Assembly (NCBI GenBank): GCA_016716675.1
Contig: JADJVG010000002.1
Coordinates: 1 to 64,000, forward strand
Length of the DNA: 64,000 nucleotides
Direction of reading: 5' to 3'
From: Hyphomicrobium sp.
Lineage (GTDB): Bacteria > Pseudomonadota > Alphaproteobacteria > Rhizobiales > Hyphomicrobiaceae
Shown here: positions 54,992 to 62,976 of the stretch, piece by piece
Layout of the letters: the number at the start of each line of letters is the position of its first letter
Position numbering within the stretch: the first letter of the stretch is position 1
Position numbers and translations under genes: made by a program
The notes under the pieces: model-generated
What the model was told of the DNA's origin: nothing
The model's database searches: none
Seen by the model: the letters and a program-made list of their open reading frames with translations, nothing else

Positions 54992-56891
54992 ATGTGCGGC
55001 ATCGCAGGTTTCCAAGGCGAGGGAGATCTCGATATCCTGGCACGTATGACGCGCAGTCTCGCGCATCGCGGGCCGGACGGAGAAGGTTTATACAATAACG
55101 AAACTGACCGGGTCTTTCTCGGCCATCGCCGCCTCGCTGTGATCGATATCGCGACCGGCGCTCAACCGATGAAGAACAGCGACGGCTCGACAGTCATTGT
55201 CTTCAACGGCGAAATCTACAATCACCGTGAGTTGCGCAGAGAGCTCGAAGCGCTCGGGCAGATTTTTACGTCAGACCATTCTGATACCGAGGTCATCGTT
55301 CGGGGTTACGACGCGTGGGGCACAAACGTTGTCGATCGGCTCGATGGCATGTTCGCATTCGCGATCCATGACATGAAGCGTCGGCGCATCGTGCTGGCGC
55401 GTGACCGATTTGGGGAGAAACCGCTCTTCTACAGCATCGGCTCACACGGACTGGCCTTTGCCTCGGAATTACAGAGCCTGCGCTGCCATCCGGTAGTTGC
55501 GCGACGCGGCCTCGATCCCGTCGCCCTGCAGAAGCTGTTCGCCTATACGTTTCTTCCGGGCGCCATCACGCCCTATACCGGCGTGCGCAAGCTGCTTCCC
55601 GGATCGACCTTCGTCTACGATTGTACGAGCCGGGCGGGAACCGAAAGGCGTTATTGGCGCTTCGCCATAGAGTCACGCAATCCACCACCCGGTCGCGTAG
55701 AGGACTGGATCGAGGAACTCGCAGTTCGGCTGAAGCATGCGGTTTCGACCCGGCTTGAGAGCGACGTTCCGCTCGGAATCTTTCTGTCTGGCGGACTTGA
55801 TTCCAGCACGATTGCCGCGCTGGCAACGGAGTGCGCCGGGCGGTCCCGTGTCTCCACTTTCACGATCGCCTTCAATGAGGCGTCGTTCGACGAGTCGACT
55901 TACGCTGCCATGGTCGCGAAAACCTTAGGTACGGCTCACTCCGTCGAAACTTGCGATCAGGCCTACATGGTACGCGCGGCGCCGCTCGTTCTCGGACGCG
56001 TTCACGACCTCCCTCGGTGATCCTTCGATCATCCCGACGTACATGCTGGCCGAGACGACGCGGCGGCACGTCACCGTCGCACTAGCTGGTGATGGTAGCG
56101 ACGAGCTGTTCGGAGGCTACGAGCCGTTCAAGATACTTGCCAAAGCCCGGGCCTACAAGAAACTCATGCCGAAGCCGGTGCACACGGCTCTGCGCGTTCT
56201 ATGGGCCCGGGTTCCTGTCTCCGAGCGGTATCTGAGCCTCGATTTCAAGGTGGGGCGCGCGCTGCGCGGCCTGTCGTATCCGGAAAAGCTCTGGAACCCC
56301 GTTTGGCTTGCTGCACTTTCGCCTGAGGAGATCTGCGCGGCATTCGACGAGCCGATTGCACTCGAGGAGCTCTATTCGGAGGCGATCGAGGAATGGGATC
56401 GGAGACCGGAGCTCGATGCCGTCGATCGCACGCTCGAGTTCTTCACCAATATCTACCTGCCTGACGACATTCTCGTGAAGTCCGACCGTGCGGGCATGCT
56501 CAACGCCCTCGAGATCAGGTCGCCTTTCCTGGCTCGCGATCTTGTGGACTTCGTATCCCGGTTGCCGCATTCTGTGAAAGTGCGCAACGGCAACGTTAAA
56601 TGGATACTCAAGCAAGCGATCAAGGGTCGGCTGCCGGACGACATCGTCAATCGCCGCAAGAAGGGCCTCGGAATTCCAGTTTCCCGCTGGTTGCGCGATT
56701 TGGGTCCGCCGGCTTGGGCACCCATCGCTGGACTGAACGAGTCCGCATTTGAAGGGTGGAGCCGCGAACATCTCACTGGAAGCGCCGATCACCGCGGTGC
56801 ACTCTGGTGCCGCCTCGTTCTCGATGAATTGTATCGTGCTGACAGAAACTTCTCGCAAGTGGCCGAGCCGGTGCCCGGCAAAGCGCACTGA
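54992..56891 (+). pseudogene. Asparagine synthase-like glutamine amidotransferase, second copy, frameshifted in the middle
   Basis: Start M-C-G-I-A-G-F-Q gives the N-terminal nucleophile Cys. Glutaminase motifs L-A-H-R-G-P-D-G, F-N-G-E-I-Y-N and S-D-T-E-V-I and the PP-loop S-G-G-L-D-S-S are present. The first frame stops at 56020. The rest (D-A-F-T-T-S-L-G-D-P-S-I-I-P-T-Y, then G-D-G-S-D-E-L-F-G-G-Y) continues in a second frame to 56891. An extra base near 55994 accounts for it. The intact product would be about 632 residues. It differs clearly from the first copy, so the two are not a recent duplication. Confidence 0.8.
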
Positions 56892-56912
56892 AACACCATC
56901 TTGGACGTCACC

Positions 56913-57617
56913 ATGTCACTGCAAAGCCGGTGGAACAACATCTGCTCCGCCACCATTGGAACTCCCGACTTCTGGACCGTTTGCGTCGATCATCGCGCAG
57001 CGCGCCAAGCACTGCATCCGCTGATCGAGAAGTATGCGAGCGGAGTGGCGCTCGATGCCGGCGCGGGGCGTCTCGCTTGGCGAGAGATGATCTCGCGGAA
57101 ATGCGAGCGTTACGTTTCTGTCGACTACACCAAAACACATCCCGAATTGACCGCCGTCGGAGATCTCCTCAAAGGTCTGCCATTCGAACCGAGAACGTTC
57201 GACACGATTTTCTGCTGCTCAGTACTTGAGCATGTCGAAGACCCAGACGCCGCTCTAAAGGAACTGGCGCGCGTCCTCAAGCCAGGTGGAAAGTTGATCT
57301 TGTCAGTGCCGTTCCGCTATTATCTTCACGGGGCGCCCATCGACTATTTCCGTTTCACTACCCACGGCGTGCAGCTCTTGGCTGGCCGCCAAGGGTTCGA
57401 TGTCGTCTCTCTGACGTCCAGCGGTGGACTGGCACACGAAATGGGCCAAGCACTTTCGATGCTCGCAGCGGCCCTTTTCGGCCCATCAAAAGTGGGAATA
57501 GCCGCTTCGCAAGCGATGGCAGGGGTGCTCTGGCGCGTGGCTGCGATCATTGACCGGCTCGATTCGGAAGGCCGGTTCGCCCAGAACGTCAACGCCGTGC
57601 TGGCACGTCGCCTTTAA
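56913..57617 (+). CDS. Class I SAM-dependent methyltransferase (island)
   Basis: About 234 residues from the ATG at 56913; a TTG four codons upstream is an alternative. Motif I is atypical: A-L-D-A-G-A-G-R-L-A-W-R. It is followed by S-V-D-Y, C-C-S-V-L-E-H-V-E-D-P and L-K-P-G-G-K-L. The segment F-R-Y-Y-L-H-G-A-P-I-D-Y-F-R-F-T is found in methyltransferases of glycan clusters. It is the last plus-strand gene of the island and convergent with the membrane transferase. Confidence 0.83.
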   Translation: MSLQSRWNNICSATIGTPDFWTVCVDHRAARQALHPLIEKYASGVALDAGAGRLAWREMISRKCERYVSVDYTKTHPELTAVGDLLKGLPFEPRTFDTIFCCSVLEHVEDPDAALKELARVLKPGGKLILSVPFRYYLHGAPIDYFRFTTHGVQLLAGRQGFDVVSLTSSGGLAHEMGQALSMLAAALFGPSKVGIAASQAMAGVLWRVAAIIDRLDSEGRFAQNVNAVLARRL

Positions 57618-57651
57618 CGAACGCCAGATGCCCAGATGCCGGGGACCGGCA

Positions 57652-59397
57652 TCACTCCTGTCGTGCTGCGGGCGTGCTGCCGGTTACTGAGGCGTTCCTC
57701 CGGTACACGCGAACGAGGCGCTTTCTCTTCCCGGTTCCGACCTCGACCTCATCTGAAAGTGTGAAGTGCCGGGCCAGAAGTGGAGCGAGCCTTTCGTTGT
57801 CGGGCCGCCACGGTAACGTCTGATTGTACTTGCTCCGTGCTTCGACAAGGATCACGTCGTACTCCGTCGTAATCCAGCGCTCCGCCGTGCTATCGGTCCA
57901 CAATGTCAGGCCCTCGAATTCGGCCGTTGCCGCACGCGCATCGGATTCAGAAACATCGCTTCGGATCTTAAAATAGCTGTCTCCCAGATTGATGGTGGTT
58001 GGGTGGAACCGGACCCCAAGTGCTTTGAGCGCTATGGTGCGCGGCCCGCGACCAGCCATCACTCCGACACGCGCGCCTTCTGGTATTCGTCCGGCGAAGG
58101 CGGCGATTTCATCGCGCACACGCCCAGCCGCCGATTCCATTTTCCAGTTGAGGATCTGGGGCGAAGGAAATTGCCCGGTGAGAGCGAGAGCTGCCGCATG
58201 GACGAACGGAAGCACGATGGCACTCGCGATCCACGCGGAGCGCCAAACAAACGATGCACTTTGCGCGTTCGCCGCCAGCGGTCCCGGGAATTGTGCCTCA
58301 TCGAAGCAGCTTTGGACCGCCAAGCCGGCTGCAGCGAATGCAAATAGATTGAAGTAGTTGGCGTAGGCTTGAATGCAGTTCTGACAATAGAGCTGGCTGA
58401 CAATATGATGGCTCGCTAAACCGCAGAGGTAGAGTCCGAGCAGCAAGAGAATCCAATCTCGCCGCCGGCTTGTGCGCCACACTAGGCATGCCGCCACGAT
58501 GGCCGCAATGACGGCCAGCCCGTGCGGAACAATGAGCCGCTTCAACAGGCGCTCTGGATCGAACGCCGACAACAAGAGCCCGCTCGCCGTCGTGGGATCG
58601 GTCGATCCGGCCCAACGCGGAAACGTCTCAACATACGGAAAATAGCTCGGCAACAGACCCAACGCATTGAGAATGTCGGAGAGGAGTGGAATGCGAATGC
58701 TGAAGAACACGAAAATATGCCCAAACGCGAGTGCCAGCACACCCCACAGTGCGAGCCACGAACCGAGCACACTGACCGCGAGCAGTGCGCGTCCGCTTGC
58801 TGCGCGCCACATGAGCCACAACGTCAGGGGTCCTGTGCTGGCGATGAGGTTCGGCCGCACGAAATAGATCGCAGCCGCGAGACCCCCGAAAACAAGCGAC
58901 CGGCGCAGAGTGACCTCGCGCGTCAAAGCTAGGCTGACATGTAGAAGGCACAACGTGAGCAGGTTGGCTAATGCATACGGTGCTGCCGCGGTTCCATAAT
59001 GCAAGCTGTAGGCGGGGAGCACATAGAGCCCTCCGGCGATGACGGCAACGAGCCCGTCTGCGCCGAGCTTGCGCAGAAAGGAAATGAAAAGAACGAGATT
59101 GATCGCACTCAGCGCGACAGACGACAGACGAATGAAAAAGAGATCGTGCCCGGAAACGATTTGCCAAAGGCCCAGAAGCAGGAAATAGCCCGGCATGTAC
59201 CACGTGGCGTCGTCGGAGCTGTAAGGCTGCACCGCTCCCGTCAGATACCACCAGGACTTCACGACATAGTTGGTTTCATCGAGCCATGTGAATTGCCGTT
59301 CGGCCGACACGAGAGCAGCTGTCGCCCACACCAGCACGAGTACGAGAAACGCCGGCCGCGCCAACCCTGGCAGCAGTTCCCTAAGCGGCCACTTCAT
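57652..59397 (-). CDS. GT39-like (ArnT/PMT-type) membrane glycosyltransferase candidate
   Basis: About 581 residues from the ATG at 59397; the frame extends 51 codons upstream without protein character. Eleven or twelve helices are seen. The first periplasmic loop after TM1 has T-W-L-D-E-T-N-Y, the acidic D-E pair used by GT-C enzymes that take polyprenyl-phosphate sugars. The C-terminal soluble domain ends basic. Together with the GT2 polyprenyl-phosphate sugar synthase at 53.9 kb this suggests periplasmic side-sugar addition. It is the only minus-strand gene in the island. Confidence 0.72.
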   Translation of the reverse strand: MKWPLRELLPGLARPAFLVLVLVWATAALVSAERQFTWLDETNYVVKSWWYLTGAVQPYSSDDATWYMPGYFLLLGLWQIVSGHDLFFIRLSSVALSAINLVLFISFLRKLGADGLVAVIAGGLYVLPAYSLHYGTAAAPYALANLLTLCLLHVSLALTREVTLRRSLVFGGLAAAIYFVRPNLIASTGPLTLWLMWRAASGRALLAVSVLGSWLALWGVLALAFGHIFVFFSIRIPLLSDILNALGLLPSYFPYVETFPRWAGSTDPTTASGLLLSAFDPERLLKRLIVPHGLAVIAAIVAACLVWRTSRRRDWILLLLGLYLCGLASHHIVSQLYCQNCIQAYANYFNLFAFAAAGLAVQSCFDEAQFPGPLAANAQSASFVWRSAWIASAIVLPFVHAAALALTGQFPSPQILNWKMESAAGRVRDEIAAFAGRIPEGARVGVMAGRGPRTIALKALGVRFHPTTINLGDSYFKIRSDVSESDARAATAEFEGLTLWTDSTAERWITTEYDVILVEARSKYNQTLPWRPDNERLAPLLARHFTLSDEVEVGTGKRKRLVRVYRRNASVTGSTPAARQE

Positions 59398-59971
59398 GCG
59401 CAAACTGCCCTCGACTGAATAGCCTACGATTGCATAGGACGCTGTGGTCCACAAGCTGGCGCACGCTGTGCTCCTTCGGCTTCGGAGCGGCATTCCTACC
59501 ATCCTCGTGAGCGCATTCTCTACGATCGAGCGGAGCCCCCTTCGTCGCACAATGCTAGAGTCTGGGACGTGCGCGGACTACGATCCGGCGCCGGTCGTGT
59601 CCAAGCAATTTCTACGCTCAGGTCAGGTCTAGCGAGACCGGACTACAAGGTCAGGCCACATCGAAATTGAAGTCTCTGGCATCCCATGCGGCGATTGAGG
59701 CCACGCGCTGCAGAAATCGCAATGGTCATAGGGGCCAGTCATTTGCCCCAAGCGATGTCCGTCAACAATCTGAAGGTTCAGCGTCTCTCAGCCAAGCGAA
59801 GCGAAATCGCCACCGCGTCGTCAATTCAAGGCGGTGCGGAGGGCATGAGACGAGCAACGACTTGGAGTGCACGCTTCGGCACCGGCCTCGGTCGCGAATT
59901 TGATACGACCTCGGTCTTTGAAATAATCGACAAGCGCGGAACGCTTAGCGGCAGACGGAGCATCCGTAGCA
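59398..59971. other. Gene-free right arm of the island
   Basis: About 570 bases between the GT39-like gene and the right repeat. Open frames exist (for example 59686-60027) but lack a ribosome-binding site, recognisable domains or a protein-like composition. No integrase remnant was recognised. The stretch may hold the promoter of the minus-strand gene near 59400-59600. Confidence 0.4.
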
Positions 59972-60093
59972 GCACCCCATGCCGAGCCGTAATCGATCGG
60001 TCTTTGCGCCCAACGGTGGCGCGATGAGCATGACGCCCGAAAATTTGAAATTTAACGCGAAAATGGTGCCGGCTGCAGGATTTGAACCTGCGA
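59972..60093 (+). repeat. Right direct repeat of the island (attR-like), overlapping intact tRNA-Thr
   Basis: Matches 43597-43717 in direct orientation at about 94% identity. Bases 60065-60093 are the 3' part of the intact tRNA-Thr; the remaining 93 bases are its 3' flank on the minus strand. The substitutions between copies argue against a very recent duplication or an assembly artefact. Confidence 0.85.
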
Positions 60094-60139
60094 CCCCCTG
60101 ATTACAAATCAGGTGCACTACCACTGTGCTAAGCCGGCG
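60065..60139 (-). tRNA. tRNA-Thr (anticodon UGU)
   Basis: On the minus strand a full cloverleaf folds: acceptor GCCGGCT/AGCCGGC, D-stem GCAC/GTGC, anticodon stem CCTGA/TCAGG with loop TTTGTAA (anticodon TGT), T-stem GCAGG/CCTGC with TTCAAAT, discriminator A and encoded CCA. It is the integration target of the neighbouring island. Confidence 0.97.
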
Positions 60140-60185
60140 CTGATTATGAGACGAGGGGCGGCGCTGCACCCTGCATCGGGCGGGC

Positions 60186-61721
60186 TTATAGCGCGATTGG
60201 CGAACGATAACCAGCCCTGAAGGCCGCGCGAAGCGCGCTTGGGCGGGCAAATACGTCAATGACTTCAATCCCGCCAGCGCGGCAGATTGTATGGGGGCCG
60301 TTGAGATGCAGGCGGCGGCCGAACGCCAACGTGCCGAGTGTCTGTTCGGCAAACGTCTCGGGCGTCAATTCCGTGACAGAAGTCAGTGTGAGTGCGCTGC
60401 CGATGCCGCCGGTGCAATCCTGGGTGGGGCGATACAACTGGCCATCGCGGCGCCAGAGCGGACCGGCCGGACGCGCGGCGCGCGCATCGACGACGACAGG
60501 GTTATGCGTGTGCGCATGCCATGGGCCAAGCAAGCGGTCGGCCCAATAGAGCGCCATGCCATCGGCCGTCGAACTCTGAAAGGCTTCGCATCCGGCCGTG
60601 ATCCACAAGCGGCCATCGTGATCGAAGAGCGTCGCGTCATGCAGTGCGCCGTCGATCAGGCGGCGCTCGAGCTGCCATTGATCGGGAAAGCGCGTACAGC
60701 GATAGAGATTCAGCCCGCCGCCGTTCGCTTGCTCGGGCAGCATCCAAAGTTCGCCATCGCGCTCGAACACGAAAGGATGGCTGAGAGACTGCTCCGATGT
60801 CATGACGTGGGTAGGTACGCCGGGCCGGTCGCCGTCGAACACAAAGTGTGAGATCACGCCGACGCTGGTTGCTTCCGGCAGTTCAGCGACGAAGACGTGA
60901 GCGGCGCCGTCACGCACGACGATGCATGGGGCGGCATACGTGCGCGCGGCGTCGTCGCCCAGGATGTGATAGTCTGCCAAGTTCAACGTGCCGGGCTGAA
61001 TGTCACGCCCATCCGCAATCGCACGCCACGCGACGTGCCAGCGCGGAGAATTGCCCGAGAACGTATCGCCCAAGCGGCGTGCTTTGCGCAGGGTTCGCGA
61101 GGACACGAAACCGCCCGCCGATTTGAGGATCGACGCGGTTGTGCCCGGAGATAGGTGCAGCGGCGGCGCGCTGCCGTGCGGCAAAAGCAGATCGCCGTTA
61201 CCGGTAGATAGAAAACGCAGGAGCCCTTCGATCAGCCGGGATGTCGTCTGATCGAACGAAATGGCCAGTTGCGACGGTTCGTCGAGCGCGGGCTGACCGA
61301 TGTCAAAAGCTTGAGCAGCTTCGCTGTACCAGAGTGAGAGGTGGGGCGCTCGGCGCTCAAGCAAGCAATGAAACAGGGCATAATCCTTCGGCGACCCGTC
61401 GTAGAGCGGACGCAACACGGGACCGGCGACGCGCTGTACGGTGACGGACGACGAGAGATCGATCGTGATGGCGGAGGGCTCAGCGGTATCGTCGATAAAG
61501 GCGTCGAATGCTTTGGCTTTGATATGCTGCGAAAAGCGCTCCGGCCCGGCGTGGCTGCGTGCATGATCAAAGTCGAGGATGGCGGTAACGCTGATGGGCA
61601 GCGGCTCGGCGGTGTCGCGAAAGCGAACGACGGGCGTGTGGCCTGCTTCGGCCATCGCGTCCAGCACGGCTGTGTGCCATCGAAACAGTCTGGCACGATC
61701 CAATAGAACGGCGATCCGCAT
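60186..61721 (-). CDS. Formyltransferase-like N-terminus with GINT1-like beta-propeller glycosyltransferase domain
   Basis: The product is 511 residues. The first 200 resemble a methionyl-tRNA/sugar formyltransferase-like Rossmann domain (M-R-I-A-V-L-L-D-R-A-R-L-F-R-W-H). From about residue 230 the sequence resembles a five-bladed propeller: H-P-F-V-F-E-R-D-G-E-L-W-M-L-P-E, H-D-A-T-L-F-D-H-D-G-R-L-W-I-T and A-R-P-A-G-P-L-W-R-R-D-G. This resembles the domain of plant glucosamine inositolphosphorylceramide transferases (GINT1) and bacterial proteins annotated as formyl transferases. It probably modifies a surface sugar or lipid; the reaction is unknown. Start by the GH5 and polymerase genes on the same strand. 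Confidence 0.68.
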   Translation of the reverse strand: MRIAVLLDRARLFRWHTAVLDAMAEAGHTPVVRFRDTAEPLPISVTAILDFDHARSHAGPERFSQHIKAKAFDAFIDDTAEPSAITIDLSSSVTVQRVAGPVLRPLYDGSPKDYALFHCLLERRAPHLSLWYSEAAQAFDIGQPALDEPSQLAISFDQTTSRLIEGLLRFLSTGNGDLLLPHGSAPPLHLSPGTTASILKSAGGFVSSRTLRKARRLGDTFSGNSPRWHVAWRAIADGRDIQPGTLNLADYHILGDDAARTYAAPCIVVRDGAAHVFVAELPEATSVGVISHFVFDGDRPGVPTHVMTSEQSLSHPFVFERDGELWMLPEQANGGGLNLYRCTRFPDQWQLERRLIDGALHDATLFDHDGRLWITAGCEAFQSSTADGMALYWADRLLGPWHAHTHNPVVVDARAARPAGPLWRRDGQLYRPTQDCTGGIGSALTLTSVTELTPETFAEQTLGTLAFGRRLHLNGPHTICRAGGIEVIDVFARPSALRAAFRAGYRSPIAL

Positions 61722-61872
61722 GAATGCCTCTGCCGGTGTTGGGTGGCTGTCCCGCGCCAGCCATTACAAAAAAGGTCTCACATTCCAACGCTAATCACCA
61801 GCGGCGCAAACGCCACGCCGCAGAAATTTTCTGGCGATGCCAACGATCAGCCTTGGTAGCGCAGACTACAAC

Positions 61873-62967
61873 TCAACGCGCTGCGCGCGCTAGCGATGCT
61901 AGAAACTTCGTCTGTGGCGGCACAACGCCGTCAGTGCCGGGCGCCAACCGGAATGGCTCTGTTTGCGGCCAATGCGCGCCTGTGGCCCACGCCGTCCACC
62001 CAATCCATACATCGCTGTTACGTTCGACCTCGCGCAGCATGGCGCTCATTGCGGCAAGGCTTGCAGCGTCGCTTGCCGCGCCAAATTCGCCGAGAAACGC
62101 TTTGAACTTTTGCGCTCGCGCCCACGCCTGAAAATTCTGTAACCGTTCGACGCCGATGGTCTCGGAGACAACCGCGCCGCTAGTCCCGGATGAATCAGCG
62201 TCGAGATATTGGTGCACTTCGATTGCAAAATTGCCGGCGGAATCGCGCACACGCGCGAGAGCGGTGTTGCCGGCCGCGATCCAGGAATGTGCGCCGCTAT
62301 AAGCTGTGCCGGGCACGAGGAGCAGAGTGCCGGTGTTTTGGCGGCGAATGGCGGCGATAGCTTCGTTGGCGGTGTCGAGCCAGGCGTCCGCCGACAGGCC
62401 TTCGGGTTCGTTCATGATGCCATAGATGACGTGTGCGTCCTTAGCTGTGCGCTTGGCGAGTTGCGACCAGAACGCCGAGAAAGCGCTCGATGGAACCGCA
62501 GGCGATCCGATCAGATGATCGACCGTGAAATCATCATCGCGTACGCGGCGGTGCGCGTAGTTGTGCGGATCGAGAATGAGTTTCAAACCGAATTCTCGAG
62601 CATTCCGGATGGCTGACTTGAGCAACCCCCACTCCTGCGGATCGAAAGGCGCGTTGAGATCCGGCTGCAGCCGCTCCCAGCGGAACGGCAGACGAACGGT
62701 GTTGAAGGCTTGGGCGCGGCAGAACCGGAAGTCGGCGGCGGTCGGGTAGAAATAATCGCGATCCACCTGGCCTGGAACAAGTTGGCCGAACTCAGCGCCT
62801 GCAAGCGCGACACCTCGCAGGTAGATGCCGGATTTTCGCTTTGCATAAGCGGCCAGGGGCGCGGCGCACGGCAATGCTAGAGCACCCAGGGCAACGGTTG
62901 CTGCACCCTTCAGAACGTTGCGGCGTGTGGGGCTAGAAGCCTCGCCTACGGTGGGTGACTTAGCCAA
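61873..62967 (-). CDS. Tat-exported GH5-family glycoside hydrolase (cellulase-like)
   Basis: The product is 364 residues. A twin-arginine signal (P-T-R-R-N-V-L-K-G, then a hydrophobic segment to about residue 41) directs folded export. The GH5 barrel shows N-T-V-R-L-P-F-R-W-E-R, D-P-H-N-Y-A, the acid/base glutamate in I-M-N-E-P-E-G (about 186) and the nucleophile in F-L-G-E-F-G-A (about 294). It hydrolyses a beta-glycan, perhaps the exopolysaccharide made by the same locus, since its start lies 9 bases after the polymerase stop on the same strand. Confidence 0.9.
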   Translation of the reverse strand: MAKSPTVGEASSPTRRNVLKGAATVALGALALPCAAPLAAYAKRKSGIYLRGVALAGAEFGQLVPGQVDRDYFYPTAADFRFCRAQAFNTVRLPFRWERLQPDLNAPFDPQEWGLLKSAIRNAREFGLKLILDPHNYAHRRVRDDDFTVDHLIGSPAVPSSAFSAFWSQLAKRTAKDAHVIYGIMNEPEGLSADAWLDTANEAIAAIRRQNTGTLLLVPGTAYSGAHSWIAAGNTALARVRDSAGNFAIEVHQYLDADSSGTSGAVVSETIGVERLQNFQAWARAQKFKAFLGEFGAASDAASLAAMSAMLREVERNSDVWIGWTAWATGAHWPQTEPFRLAPGTDGVVPPQTKFLASLARAAR

Positions 62968-62976
62968 TGATGCCTC

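Larger units (their letters stand above)
43718..60092. mobile_element. Probable genomic island inserted at tRNA-Thr, about 16.4 kb, carrying a surface-glycan cluster
   Basis: The segment is bounded by the direct repeats above and ends at the intact tRNA-Thr gene. Its left 800 bases hold two decayed transposase fragments and no intact gene; its right 570 bases hold none. Between them is a compact set of about ten glycan-synthesis genes mostly on the plus strand. No integrase or other recombinase is present, so the element looks immobile now or was brought in by homologous recombination between repeats. Boundaries are approximate. Confidence 0.7.

Noticed and set aside
59686..60027. 113-codon open frame overlapping the right repeat
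   Set aside because: It runs into the tRNA 3' flank that is repeated at the left end in a different reading context, and shows no domain or ribosome-binding site.
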